Shown: positions 8,923 through 17,097 of the stretch, one piece after another
How positions within the stretch are numbered: position 1 is the first letter of the stretch
How the letters are laid out: each line of letters begins with the position of its first letter
Assembly: GCF_003846175.1 (NCBI RefSeq)
Contig: NZ_ML123048.1
Coordinates: 533,121 to 597,120 of the forward strand
Length of the DNA stretch: 64,000 nt
Reading direction: 5' to 3'
Source: Streptomyces sp. ADI95-17
Lineage (GTDB): Bacteria > Actinomycetota > Actinomycetes > Streptomycetales > Streptomycetaceae
Translations under genes and position numbers: made by a program
The notes under the pieces: model-generated
Database searches by the model: none
What the model was told of the DNA's origin: nothing
What the model saw: the letters and a program-made list of their open reading frames with translations, nothing else

Positions 8923-9930
8923 ATGGCCAACAGTGATTTCCGGCCGGTCTACCACCCGGCCGGCCATGACAACGATCTGCGGGTCGCGTTACAGGACTTG
9001 CGCACCGGACGCTGGATGTCCATGCGCAATCTGCTGGAGAGCACCCCGGACTGGACCCTGTGGACCCAGCGCACCCAGGTGCTCGGAGCGGTCGCCGCCG
9101 GTTCGGACGCGGTGCAGGCCTGGCTGGCCGAGGACCCCCGGAGCACCGCCGCCGCGGTGATGCACGCGCGGGTCGTCGTCGAACGGGCGGTGCGCGCCCA
9201 CCGCGAGGCCCACCACCGGGCCCAGGAACTGTGGTCGGAGGCCTGGCAGGCGTGCCGGACGGCGGCGAACGCCTCGCCCGCGGACCCGGTGCCCTGGGTG
9301 TGCCTGCTCGCCCTGTCCCAGCTCGACGAACACCAGCAGCTGGAGGAACACCGGCTGCACCCGCCGGGGCCGATGCTCTTCCCCGGTCCGTGGGGACTGC
9401 TGGCCGAGGCCGACAAGCGCGATCCGTGCAACCGCGAGGCCTACCACCGGATGCTCCAGTTCGTGTACGCGCGAAAGGCCGGAGGATCGCTCTCGGAGGC
9501 CGTCAACTTCGTCCAGTGGGCCGCCTCCGCGGCACCGGACGGCTCCGCGCTGCACGTGCTGCCGCTGTATGTGCGGGTCGAGCGCTACCGCCGCGAGCAG
9601 GGCCACGAGAAGGCCCTGGACCTGCACTGGGTCACCGAGGACGCGGAACGGGACGCGGCCCGTGCGCTGGAGCTCTGGTTCCGTCGCACACCACCGATCT
9701 CGCACTCCCTGCTCGATCTCAACCACCTGGCCCACGCCCTGTGGGGAGCCCTCCAATTCGCCGACGCCGCAATGGTGTTCGAGGAGCTCGGCCCCTATTT
9801 CACCTCGGTTCCATGGGTGTACCGCACACGGGGCCGCAAGGGCCCCGGAGACGCGGAGGACGTCTTCCTGCGCGCCCGCAGCCGCTGCCTCTCCGTCTCC
9901 CGCGGCCCCGGACGGGGGCCGCAGCGCTGA
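8923..9930 (+). CDS. Hypothetical protein, helical repeat-like (TPR-type)
   Basis: A 335-residue soluble protein with no signal peptide or membrane segment. It is rich in Trp, His and Arg and appears built of helical hairpins (for example ALQDLRTGRWMSMRNLL and AYHRMLQFVYARKAGG), like TPR-containing hypotheticals found beside regulators and permeases in Streptomyces. I cannot assign a function. It begins with ATG after GGGACAGGACGAG and is followed after 88 bp by an amino-acid permease gene on the same strand, so the two may be cotranscribed. Confidence 0.7.
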   Translation: MANSDFRPVYHPAGHDNDLRVALQDLRTGRWMSMRNLLESTPDWTLWTQRTQVLGAVAAGSDAVQAWLAEDPRSTAAAVMHARVVVERAVRAHREAHHRAQELWSEAWQACRTAANASPADPVPWVCLLALSQLDEHQQLEEHRLHPPGPMLFPGPWGLLAEADKRDPCNREAYHRMLQFVYARKAGGSLSEAVNFVQWAASAAPDGSALHVLPLYVRVERYRREQGHEKALDLHWVTEDAERDAARALELWFRRTPPISHSLLDLNHLAHALWGALQFADAAMVFEELGPYFTSVPWVYRTRGRKGPGDAEDVFLRARSRCLSVSRGPGRGPQR

Positions 9931-10018
9931 GCGACGGCACCGCGATGCCCTGTGCCCGCCCCGTCCCGAACCGATGACCGACCGTCCCTTTTCACCACCG
10001 CTCATGGAGGTTTTCCCG

Positions 10019-11548
10019 ATGTCCATATCCACCCCGACCCAGTCGGGTGCGGAGGCAACCCCGCCGAAGGACGAGGAGGAGCGGCTGCGCGAACTCGGCT
10101 ACCAGCCGGTGCTCGCCCGCCGCATGGGAGGCTTCGGCAACTTCGCCATCAGCTTCTCCGTCATCTCGATCCTGTCCGGCTGCATGACCCTGTACGGCTT
10201 CGGCATGTCGACCGGTGGTCCGGCCGTGATGCTCTGGGGCTGGGCCGGTGTCGGGCTCTTCGTGCTCTGCGTCGGCATGGCGCTCGCCGAGGTCACCAGT
10301 GCGTACCCGACCTCGGGGGCGCTGTACTACATGGCCGACCGGCTCGGCGGCCGCAAGTGGGGCTGGTACACCGGCTGGCTGAATCTGCTGGGTCTGCTGG
10401 GCGCGATCGCGGGCATCGACTACGGTGCGGCGCTGTTCACCGGCGCGCTGATGAACCTCCAGTGGGGATTCACCCCCACACCGGGCAAGACAATGATCAT
10501 TTTTGTCTGCATCCTGCTGCTGCACGCCGTGCTGAACCTCTTCGGTGTCCGCCTCGTCAGCGTGCTCAACTCCATCAGTGTGTGGTGGCACCTCGCCGGT
10601 GTCGCGGTGATCGTCACCGTGCTGGCGATCGTGCCCTCGCACCACCAGTCGCCGTCGTTCGTCTTCACCGAGTTCGTCAATGACACCGGCTGGCACAACC
10701 CGTTGTACGTGGCGGCGATCGGTCTGCTGCTCGCGCAGTACACCTTCTGCGGCTACGACGCCTCGGCCCACCTGTCGGAGGAGACGTCGAACGCCTCCGT
10801 GACGGCGGCCAAGGGCATCGTCCGCGCGATCTGGGTCTCCTGGATCGCCGGCTTCGTGCTGCTGGCCGGGCTGACCTTCGCCATCCAGGACTACGCGGGC
10901 ACCCAGAAGAGCGCCACCGGGGTGCCGCCGGCCCAGATCCTGATCGACGCGCTGGGCACCTCCGGGGCCACCGCGATGCTGCTGATCGTGATCGCGGCCC
11001 AGCTGTTCTGCGGCAACGCCGAGGTCGCCGCCGCGAGCCGGATGGTGTTCGCGTTCAGCCGGGACAACGCCCTGCCGGGTTCGGCGCTGTGGCGCAAGGT
11101 GAGTGCGCGCACCCAGACGCCGGTCAACGCGGTGTGGTTGTCGGTCGTCGTGGCCGGGGTGCTCGCGCTGCCCTCGCTGTACTCCGCCACCGCGTACGGT
11201 GCGGTGACCGCGATCAACGTCATCGGCATCACGCCCGCCTACGCGATCCCGATCTTCCTGAAGCTGCGTTCCGGGAGCCGGTTCGAACGCGGGCCGTGGC
11301 ATCTGGGCCGCTGGAGCAAACCGATCGGCTGGATCGCCGTGGTGTGGGTCGCCATCGTGACCGTGCTGTTCCTGCTCCCGCAGTCCTCCCCGGTGACGGT
11401 CGACTCGATGAACTACGCGTCGATCGCACTGATCGCGGTGCTGGCCCTGGCCACCGTGTGGTGGTTCGTCGCCCGCCGTTCGTACAGCACGCCTTCGGCG
11501 TACGGGAACGCACGCGAGCAGGCCGAGATCGAGGAAGGCATCGTCTGA
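10019..11548 (+). CDS. APC-family amino acid permease
   Basis: A 509-residue inner-membrane transporter with about 12 predicted membrane segments, starting near residue 45 (FAISFSVISILSGCMTLYGF). The segment AEVTSAYPTSGALYYMADRL and the later GYDASAHLSEET are typical of the APC subfamily that includes GABA and amino-acid/choline permeases; the substrate is not set by sequence. The ATG at 10019 was chosen because GGAGG lies eight bases before it; the ATG at 10004 would put that ribosome-binding site inside the gene. It is convergent with the MFS gene. Confidence 0.85.
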   Translation: MSISTPTQSGAEATPPKDEEERLRELGYQPVLARRMGGFGNFAISFSVISILSGCMTLYGFGMSTGGPAVMLWGWAGVGLFVLCVGMALAEVTSAYPTSGALYYMADRLGGRKWGWYTGWLNLLGLLGAIAGIDYGAALFTGALMNLQWGFTPTPGKTMIIFVCILLLHAVLNLFGVRLVSVLNSISVWWHLAGVAVIVTVLAIVPSHHQSPSFVFTEFVNDTGWHNPLYVAAIGLLLAQYTFCGYDASAHLSEETSNASVTAAKGIVRAIWVSWIAGFVLLAGLTFAIQDYAGTQKSATGVPPAQILIDALGTSGATAMLLIVIAAQLFCGNAEVAAASRMVFAFSRDNALPGSALWRKVSARTQTPVNAVWLSVVVAGVLALPSLYSATAYGAVTAINVIGITPAYAIPIFLKLRSGSRFERGPWHLGRWSKPIGWIAVVWVAIVTVLFLLPQSSPVTVDSMNYASIALIAVLALATVWWFVARRSYSTPSAYGNAREQAEIEEGIV

Positions 11549-11566
11549 TCCGGCCCGACTCCCGCC

Positions 11567-11613
11567 GGCCCTTCCGGAGCCGCCCGGCCGACAGGCCGCG
11601 GCCCGGGAGGGCC
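11567..11613. terminator. Possible bidirectional terminator
   Basis: GGCCCTTCC (11567-11575) and GGGAGGGCC (11605-11613) pair over 8 of 9 positions around a GC-rich loop that itself can fold. It lies in the 103-bp gap between two convergent genes. Confidence 0.4.
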
Positions 11614-11651
11614 GCGTGCTTGTCGGGCCCACCCCGAGCGGTGCCCCGGCA

Positions 11652-12926
11652 CTACGGCAGCCAGAGGCAGGCGGCGGCCAGGAGCGCCACCGTCGCCCCG
11701 CCGGTGAGCACCGGCACATTGCCCAGCCAGGCGGCGAGCGCACCGCCACCGAGCGCACCGATCGGCACCGTGCCGATGAGCGCGGCCTGCAGGACCCCGG
11801 CAACGCGGCCCTGGAGTTCGGGCGGTGTGATCAGCTGCTGGGTGGTGGTCATGGAGATGGCCCAGACCGTGGCCGCGAGACCGAAGACGAACTGGTACGC
11901 CAGCAGCGCCGGGAAGCCCGGGCCCAGGGATGCGCCCGGGATCAGGAAGATCGCGAGGGCGGCCACCACGGCGCAGATCCGGGTCGCCGCGGCCAGCCCG
12001 ATGGTGGCGGCGAACCGGCCGGCCAGCAGCACTCCGAGTACGGTGGCGACGCTGAACGCGGCGTAGACCGTCCCCAACTGCCAGGCCGGCAGCCCGAGAT
12101 CGCGGGTGGCATAGAGCACGAAGAGCGCGTCGGCGGCTCCGCTGCCGAGATTGAACCCGGCCCCCGCGAGCACCTGTCGGCGCAGCACCCGCTCACCGCG
12201 CACCACTTCGAGTCCGGCACGCAGCGCGGCCGTTCGGGACTCCTTCTCGTGACGGGCGTGCCGGACCGGGGAGTTGAGTGTCGCGGGCAGACCGAGGAGC
12301 AGCAGCGCTTCGATCCCGTACGCCACGCAGGCGGCCAGCAGTGCGGTGGAGGCCCCGGTCAGGCCCACCAGGACACCGCCGAGGGCGGGGCCGCCGATCT
12401 GCCCGGTGGTACGGGCTCCGGTCAGCGCGGAGTTGGCGGAGAGCAGCTGCTCGGGGTGCACGACCCTGGGCAGGGCCGCCTGAAGGGCGACGGCCAGCAT
12501 GGAGGTCAGTGCGCCGGACGCGGTGGCCACCAGGTACAGCTGGGGCAGCCCGAGCCGTCCGAGGGCGTCCGCCACGGGTACGGAGCCGACGACCAGCACC
12601 TGAAGAACGGTGAGGAGCACGGTCAGTCCACGCAGCCGTGCCCGGTCGACCAGTACCCCGGCGAACGGGCTGAGCAGCGCACCGGGGAGGTAGCTCAGCG
12701 CCATCAGTGCGGAGGCGCCGAAGGGCCCCGCCCCCAGCCGGGTGACGGCGAGCAGCGCGAGGGCCAGGGTGGTGACCTGGCGCCCGACGGAGCTGGCGAT
12801 CTGTTCCCCGCACAGCAGCGCGAACGGCCGGTGGCGCAGCAGCGCGCGCCCGGCTCGCCGCGGCTGTCCGGTGCCGGGGGGACGGGCACCGGCGGCAGGG
12901 GGCGGCGGGTCGGGCTGCTGCTCCAT
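11652..12926 (-). CDS. MFS transporter, probable exporter of the peptide cluster
   Basis: A 424-residue major-facilitator protein with about 12 membrane segments, of the drug-exporter type (enterobactin-exporter-like), starting HRPFALLCGEQIASSVGRQV and ending on the membrane segment ALLAAACLWLP. It is the last gene of the minus-strand operon 15623 to 11652 and starts 5 bp after the stop of the DUF5825-like gene. By position it would export the modified peptide or give self-protection; the sequence alone does not name the substrate. ATG at 12926 matches the operon spacing. Confidence 0.82.
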   Translation of the reverse strand: MEQQPDPPPPAAGARPPGTGQPRRAGRALLRHRPFALLCGEQIASSVGRQVTTLALALLAVTRLGAGPFGASALMALSYLPGALLSPFAGVLVDRARLRGLTVLLTVLQVLVVGSVPVADALGRLGLPQLYLVATASGALTSMLAVALQAALPRVVHPEQLLSANSALTGARTTGQIGGPALGGVLVGLTGASTALLAACVAYGIEALLLLGLPATLNSPVRHARHEKESRTAALRAGLEVVRGERVLRRQVLAGAGFNLGSGAADALFVLYATRDLGLPAWQLGTVYAAFSVATVLGVLLAGRFAATIGLAAATRICAVVAALAIFLIPGASLGPGFPALLAYQFVFGLAATVWAISMTTTQQLITPPELQGRVAGVLQAALIGTVPIGALGGGALAAWLGNVPVLTGGATVALLAAACLWLP

Positions 12927-12931
12927 CCCGT

Positions 12932-13537
12932 TCAGATGTCGGTGCAGGGGACGGGCCACCGGCGGATGCGCGGCGGCAGGGCCACCGCCCAGCCGTCGGT
13001 CACCCGGGCGAGGCGCTCGGCCGCCAGCAGGTCCACCGCTTCCCGGCCGACGGCGTCCAGCGCGGCCACGGCGGTGGGGTCCTGGACGGTGCGGAAGGCG
13101 GCGAGCAGATCGGGATCGTCGATCGTGAAGCGGGCCGCGGCCGACGGCTCCCGGCGGTCCATGACGGTGACGAAGTCCGGTCCGCGCCGGTGGTAGAGCT
13201 GTCCGTAGGCGTGGCGCTCCCGCCAGGTGGTGAGCTCCGCCGGTTCGCCGGGCAGGGGGCCGGGGGCCGGCAGGTGGCGCAGCAGACCGGCCGTCCCGGC
13301 CACCTCGTGCGCGGGCCCGGTGAACAGCGGGTCGTCGGTCGCCGGAAGCCAGCGCACCACGAGGTCGTGGCTCTGGCACTCGCGCAGGAACCGGACCGCT
13401 TCCGCCGCCGGGCGGCCGCCCGCCCCCAGCCGCAGCGGTTCGTCGACCGTCACCAGCCGTCCGCGGATCCGGTGCGGCACCCACCCGGCCGGCAGGGCGG
13501 GCGCGGTGCGGGTCGGGGGTGCGGGCAGGGGGCTCAT
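12932..13537 (-). CDS. DUF5825-like protein of a radical-SAM RiPP cluster
   Basis: A 201-residue soluble protein without recognised catalytic motif. The segment YGQLYHRRGPDFVTVMDRR followed by ARFTIDDPDLLAAF is what I recall of DUF5825, a family seen beside RiPP radical SAM C-methyltransferases in actinobacteria; this match is from memory. It overlaps the radical SAM gene by ATGA and so is translationally coupled to it. A binding or scaffold role for precursor or enzyme is plausible but unshown. Confidence 0.72.
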   Translation of the reverse strand: MSPLPAPPTRTAPALPAGWVPHRIRGRLVTVDEPLRLGAGGRPAAEAVRFLRECQSHDLVVRWLPATDDPLFTGPAHEVAGTAGLLRHLPAPGPLPGEPAELTTWRERHAYGQLYHRRGPDFVTVMDRREPSAAARFTIDDPDLLAAFRTVQDPTAVAALDAVGREAVDLLAAERLARVTDGWAVALPPRIRRWPVPCTDI

Positions 13538-15450
13538 CCGGCGGCCTTCTCTCCGTTGTCCGGCGTGCCCGATGCCCCGCCGGCCGTCCCGTCCGGCGCC
13601 TGGGCGCGCTCGACCGACCGGACCGGTACGTGCCAGGTGGGCAGCGACACGTAGGAGCGCCCGTCGTCGAAGAGGAGTCCCAGCGCGACCGTTTCGCGGA
13701 GCCACGCGTCCAGCTCCGCTCCGGTCGGCGGGTCCCCGTCGGCCGTGAGCAGCCGGTGCAGTGCGCTCCGGGTGCGGCCCGCTTCCAGGTGGCGCAGGGC
13801 GGCGGCGTGCCAGCCGGTCAGCCGGTGGGTGCGGCGCGGCCAGCCGTGGCGCCGGTCGTGGACGAGGAGCGTCTCGTCGCCGGTGGGCTGTTCCAGGACC
13901 AGGGTCGAGGCGGGATGGCCGGTGTACCAGTCGCGGGCCGCGGCCTTCAGCCGCGCCTCGGTCCCGCCGCCGATCCCGGCGGGCGGGGTGTCGAAGAGGT
14001 AGACCAGATCGGCCAGTTGGTCCTCGGGCAGGTCGTAGACATGGCGGTACATCTCGGCGGGACGGCGTTGCGGAAAGCCGAGCGCGGGGTTGGCGAAGTT
14101 GGGGCTGAACCGCTCCAGTTGGATGCGGTGGGCGCCGCCGGGCGGCTGGAGGTGGACGAGCGCCGGCATCTGGTCGATGACGGAGGCGTAGTCCTGGTCG
14201 GTCTCCCCGGGGAATCCGTACAGGTAGTTCCAGGAGCAGGTGAGCGAGTGGTTCTCGCACTCGCGCAGGGTCCGGATGTTGCGGGAGCCGCTGACGCCCT
14301 TGTCCATGAGGTCCAGGGCCCTGTTGCTGAGGCTCTCGATGCCGGGCTGGATGTGGACCGAGCCGGCGCGGGCGAGCAGTTCCAGTTGCTCGGCGGTGAG
14401 GTTGGACTTGACCTCGTAGTGCATGCGCAGGTCCCAGCGGCTCTCGGCGGCGAGCGGGAGGAAGTCCTTGAAGTAAGCCATGTCGATGATGTTGTCGACG
14501 GTGACGATGTCCAGGATGCGGTGACGCCGGACCAGGCGGTCGACCTCGTCCCAGAGCCGGTTTCCGGGTTTGGCCCGGAAAGTCATCGCCGAGCCGTTGA
14601 GCCCGCAGAAGGTGCAGTGGTGCTTCTCGCCCCACCAGCAGCCCCGGGCCCCCTCCACCACCAGTTTCGGGTGGACGTACTCGGCGACCGGGGAGGCGTC
14701 GACGGCCTGCTGCCAGAGGTCGTAGTCGGGCGAGGGGATGTCGGCGGGTGCGACGGTGCGCCGGGACTCCTCGTTGGCGCGCGACTCCTGCCCGTCCCAC
14801 CAGCAGAGTCCGGGGACGTCGGCGGGCGCGGTGCCCGCGTCGATGTGGGTGAGCAGGGCGGGCAGGGCGTACTCCCCCTCGCCGCGCACCACATGGTCGA
14901 CGAAGCGGTGGTTGCGGTGCAGTGCGTGGCCCATCGGGCCGTCGCAGTTGCTTCCGCCGAACACCACGGTCAGTCCGGGGCGGCGCCGTTTGAGTTCCGC
15001 CGCGAGCGCCAGTGAGGAGACGTTCTGCATGAACGTGGTGGTGAAGCCCACGACATCGGGGGCCTCGTCGAGTATCGCGTCCGCGCTCTCCTCGATGAAC
15101 TCCGCCGCGTGGACCCGCATCGCGGTCGCGGTGGAGATGTCGGTCCCGCGCCGTGCGGCGTACTCCTTGAGCTGCGCCACACCCCATTCGGGGTCGTTGT
15201 ACAGGACGCCGGAGAACACCCAGTCCCCGAGTCCGTCAAAGATCGATTCGCTGCCGACCGCGACATGGTCACCGGGGCGCAGCGCCCCCTTCGAGCGTTC
15301 CAGCAGGAATTCCGCCCAGCGCAGGGAGCCGTGGAACTCGCGCACCTCGTCGTCCGGCCGGGTCCGGTCCAGCAGCGCGTGCAGCAGCCCCACCTGGAGC
15401 GAGGGGAGTTCGATCGGCTGCCAGGGCATGGTCACCAGATGTATTCGCAC
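13534..15450 (-). CDS. B12-binding radical SAM enzyme, RiPP maturation (C-methyltransferase type)
   Basis: A 638-residue enzyme. The N-terminal third is a cobalamin-binding-type domain (VVGFTTTFMQNVSSLALAAE and FGGSNCDGPMG). The radical SAM cluster motif is CX7CX2C (C271, C279, C282) within GCWWGEKHHCTFCGLNG, characteristic of the 'ribosomal peptide maturation radical SAM protein 1' family rather than the common CX3CX2C. The C-terminal ~200 residues are family-specific. It would act in the cytosol on the small peptide encoded 90 bp upstream, most likely adding methyl groups to unactivated carbons. GTG at 15450 follows GGGAGG by four bases; a GTG at 15462 is the alternative. The 3' end overlaps the next gene. 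Confidence 0.88.
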   Translation of the reverse strand: MRIHLVTMPWQPIELPSLQVGLLHALLDRTRPDDEVREFHGSLRWAEFLLERSKGALRPGDHVAVGSESIFDGLGDWVFSGVLYNDPEWGVAQLKEYAARRGTDISTATAMRVHAAEFIEESADAILDEAPDVVGFTTTFMQNVSSLALAAELKRRRPGLTVVFGGSNCDGPMGHALHRNHRFVDHVVRGEGEYALPALLTHIDAGTAPADVPGLCWWDGQESRANEESRRTVAPADIPSPDYDLWQQAVDASPVAEYVHPKLVVEGARGCWWGEKHHCTFCGLNGSAMTFRAKPGNRLWDEVDRLVRRHRILDIVTVDNIIDMAYFKDFLPLAAESRWDLRMHYEVKSNLTAEQLELLARAGSVHIQPGIESLSNRALDLMDKGVSGSRNIRTLRECENHSLTCSWNYLYGFPGETDQDYASVIDQMPALVHLQPPGGAHRIQLERFSPNFANPALGFPQRRPAEMYRHVYDLPEDQLADLVYLFDTPPAGIGGGTEARLKAAARDWYTGHPASTLVLEQPTGDETLLVHDRRHGWPRRTHRLTGWHAAALRHLEAGRTRSALHRLLTADGDPPTGAELDAWLRETVALGLLFDDGRSYVSLPTWHVPVRSVERAQAPDGTAGGASGTPDNGEKAAG

Positions 15451-15539
15451 TGAGCCTCCCACGGCACGGTGGCGGACGCCGGGCCGCGCCCGGCGTCCGC
15501 CCTTCTCGTCGCTGTCCGGCCGGACCGGAGCATTGCGGT

Positions 15540-15623
15540 TCAGCGCGTCGGACGTTTCTCGATCGTCTGCCGTTCGCGGTTCTTCGCTTCTTCCTCGCGG
15601 ACCACGACCTTCTTGATCTCCAT
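15540..15623 (-). CDS. Putative RiPP precursor peptide, 27 residues
   Basis: A very short gene, first in the operon, with a strong ribosome-binding site (GGGGAGGGG) just before ATG. The peptide begins MEIKKVVVREEEAK and ends IEKRPTR. It is extremely charged (Lys, Arg and Glu make up more than half), has no Cys, Ser, Trp, Tyr or Phe, and holds a VVV run and one Thr-Ile step. A small well-initiated gene directly before a peptide-modifying radical SAM enzyme is the best precursor candidate. No leader/core boundary or protease gene is evident. Confidence is limited by size. Confidence 0.65.
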   Translation of the reverse strand: MEIKKVVVREEEAKNRERQTIEKRPTR

Positions 15624-15660
15624 GTGCCCCTCCCCTCGGCGTTCGGTCTCAAGTCCGTTG

Positions 15661-15690
15661 ACGTTAGGTCGCGTTGTGACGCAGTGGCAA
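15661..15690 (-). promoter_or_regulatory. Promoter candidate for the peptide operon
   Basis: On the minus strand TTGCCA (complement of 15685-15690) and TAACGT (complement of 15661-15666) are 18 bp apart, a fair match to the Streptomyces housekeeping consensus. Transcription would begin near 15653, leaving about 30 nt of leader before the precursor start. Confidence 0.45.
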
Positions 15691-15784
15691 GGGTGCCTGC
15701 TGGGGCCGGTGGGGCGTACTGGGCGTTCCGGGGCCGTGGCCGGCCGGGGACCGATCGCTATGCTGCGTGCCGAGCGCTCACCGG

Positions 15785-15798
15785 AAGCGCTCAAACGA
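15785..15798. promoter_or_regulatory. Candidate operator A1 (regulator promoter)
   Basis: Read on the minus strand this is TCGTTTGAGCGCTT. It matches the site at 16995-17008 in 13 of 14 positions. It lies about 36 bp before the start of the locus-A regulator and next to a GCGCTCA direct repeat (15774-15780 and 15787-15793), so autoregulation is likely. Confidence 0.5.
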
Positions 15799-15833
15799 AC
15801 AGTGCGCGGCGGTACGGCGAGGGGGCCAGCAGC

Positions 15834-16994
15834 ATGCGGGAGCCGGTTGAACTCAGGCGGCAGCGGATCCTGTCGGTGGTGGAGTCGCGCGGCGCCGTCA
15901 AGGTCAGCGCCCTCGCGGCCGAGCTCGACGTCTCGGTGGTCACGGTCCGGCGGGACGTGGAGGAGCTGGCCCGGGAGGGGCGGCTGCGCCGCGGGCACGG
16001 GGTGGCCCGTCCGGTACGGGAGCCGGTCCCGACCGCCGCGGTCCCGGCGGCCCGGGGCAAGGAGCCGGGCGGGGACGCCGGGGCGGTCGCCCTGGTCGTC
16101 CCGGAGCGGCACACGTACCTGTACGAGACCCTGCACGGCGCCCGCTCCGTCCTGGAGGAGTCCGGGATCCGGATCGCCCTGCACATCGCGCCGCCGTCGG
16201 CCGGTGCCGAACGTCCGCTGGTGGAGCGGGCGCTGGCGGACGGGGCGCGCGGGTTGCTGATCGCGCCGCGCTGGCGCAGCGCCCGCTCGGAGGAGCTGGA
16301 CTACGGCTGGCTCGCGAACGTGGGGGTGCCGACCGTGCTGATGGAGCGGCGGCCCCGGCCGGGCAGCGCGCTGCACGCCCTGGACTCCGTCTGTTCCGAC
16401 CACTGGTACGGGATCCATCTCGCCGTGGACCATCTGGTGTCGCTGGGGCATCGCCGGATCGTGCTGGCCGCCCGGGACGACAGTCCGACGGCGCGCAGCA
16501 TCCGTACCGCGTTCGCCGAGATCGCGGCGGCCCGTCCGGAGGTGGCGCAGTGGTCGGTGGTGCTGAGTTCCTCGCAGGCCGTACCGGGCCCGGACACCCC
16601 CGCCCCGGCGGGGGCCCGCGGGCCCGCCGGGGCGGGCGACGGCCGTGCCGTGCTCGACCTCGCCGCGCTGCTGCGGGAGCAGGGCGTGACGGGCGCCGTG
16701 CTGCACGGCGACGTGGACGCGCTGATGCTGGTGCAGCGGCTGGCGGAGAGCGGTGTCGAGGTGCCCCGGGACTGTTCGGTGGTGGCGTACGACGATGTGG
16801 TCGCGGCGCTCGGCAGCCCGCCGCTGACGGCGGTGGCGCCGCCGAAGGCGGAGATCGGACGGGCGGCCGCCGAACTGCTGCTCCACCGGCTGTCGGGCGG
16901 AGCGGGCGCGAGCGGTCCGGTGCGCCGCACGGAGCTGCTGCCCACGCTGAAGGTGCGTGGATCGGCCCAGGAGCCGCCCCGCTCCATCGACTGA
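15834..16994 (+). CDS. DeoR-HTH / LacI-type sensor transcriptional regulator
   Basis: A 386-residue regulator of sugar catabolism. Residues 1-60 form a DeoR-type helix-turn-helix (ILSVVESRGAVKVSALAAEL, then VVTVRRDVEELAREGRLRRG). Residues about 80-375 are a LacI-like periplasmic-binding-protein fold (DHLVSLGHRRIVLAARDD; DCSVVAYDDVVAAL). This mix of DeoR reader and LacI sensor is found in actinobacterial sugar operons. ATG at 15834 follows GAGGGGGCC. It heads locus A and its stop directly precedes candidate operator A2. A Pro/Ala-rich loop (PGPDTPAPAGARGPAGAGDG) interrupts the sensor domain. Confidence 0.85.
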   Translation: MREPVELRRQRILSVVESRGAVKVSALAAELDVSVVTVRRDVEELAREGRLRRGHGVARPVREPVPTAAVPAARGKEPGGDAGAVALVVPERHTYLYETLHGARSVLEESGIRIALHIAPPSAGAERPLVERALADGARGLLIAPRWRSARSEELDYGWLANVGVPTVLMERRPRPGSALHALDSVCSDHWYGIHLAVDHLVSLGHRRIVLAARDDSPTARSIRTAFAEIAAARPEVAQWSVVLSSSQAVPGPDTPAPAGARGPAGAGDGRAVLDLAALLREQGVTGAVLHGDVDALMLVQRLAESGVEVPRDCSVVAYDDVVAALGSPPLTAVAPPKAEIGRAAAELLLHRLSGGAGASGPVRRTELLPTLKVRGSAQEPPRSID

Positions 16995-17008
16995 TCGTTT
17001 GACCGCTT
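16995..17008. promoter_or_regulatory. Candidate operator A2 (transporter promoter)
   Basis: TCGTTTGACCGCTT begins one base after the regulator's stop codon and matches site A1 in 13 of 14 positions, in opposite orientation. It lies just upstream of the candidate transporter promoter at 17031-17060. Confidence 0.5.
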
Positions 17009-17030
17009 TTATTTTCTTCTGAGCGATCTC

Positions 17031-17060
17031 TTGACCAAGTAACGATCAGCCGATCAGGAT
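17031..17060 (+). promoter_or_regulatory. Promoter candidate for locus A transporter operon
   Basis: TTGACC (17031-17036) and CAGGAT (17055-17060) are separated by 18 bp, close to the TTGAC/TAGGAT consensus. The gene at 17098 would have a leader of about 30 nt. Confidence 0.45.
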
Positions 17061-17097
17061 TCCCCGTGAGCCGTTTCAGCAGCCGCGGGAGGCGCAC

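Noticed and set aside
8716..8967. 83-codon minus-strand frame in the glpK/8923 intergenic region
   Set aside because: It overlaps the start of the plus-strand gene and shows no family similarity.
11616..13196. Plus-strand frame of 526 codons across the MFS and DUF5825-like genes
   Set aside because: It is antisense to two genes in a coupled operon and its product is Gly/Gln/Arg-rich without motifs.
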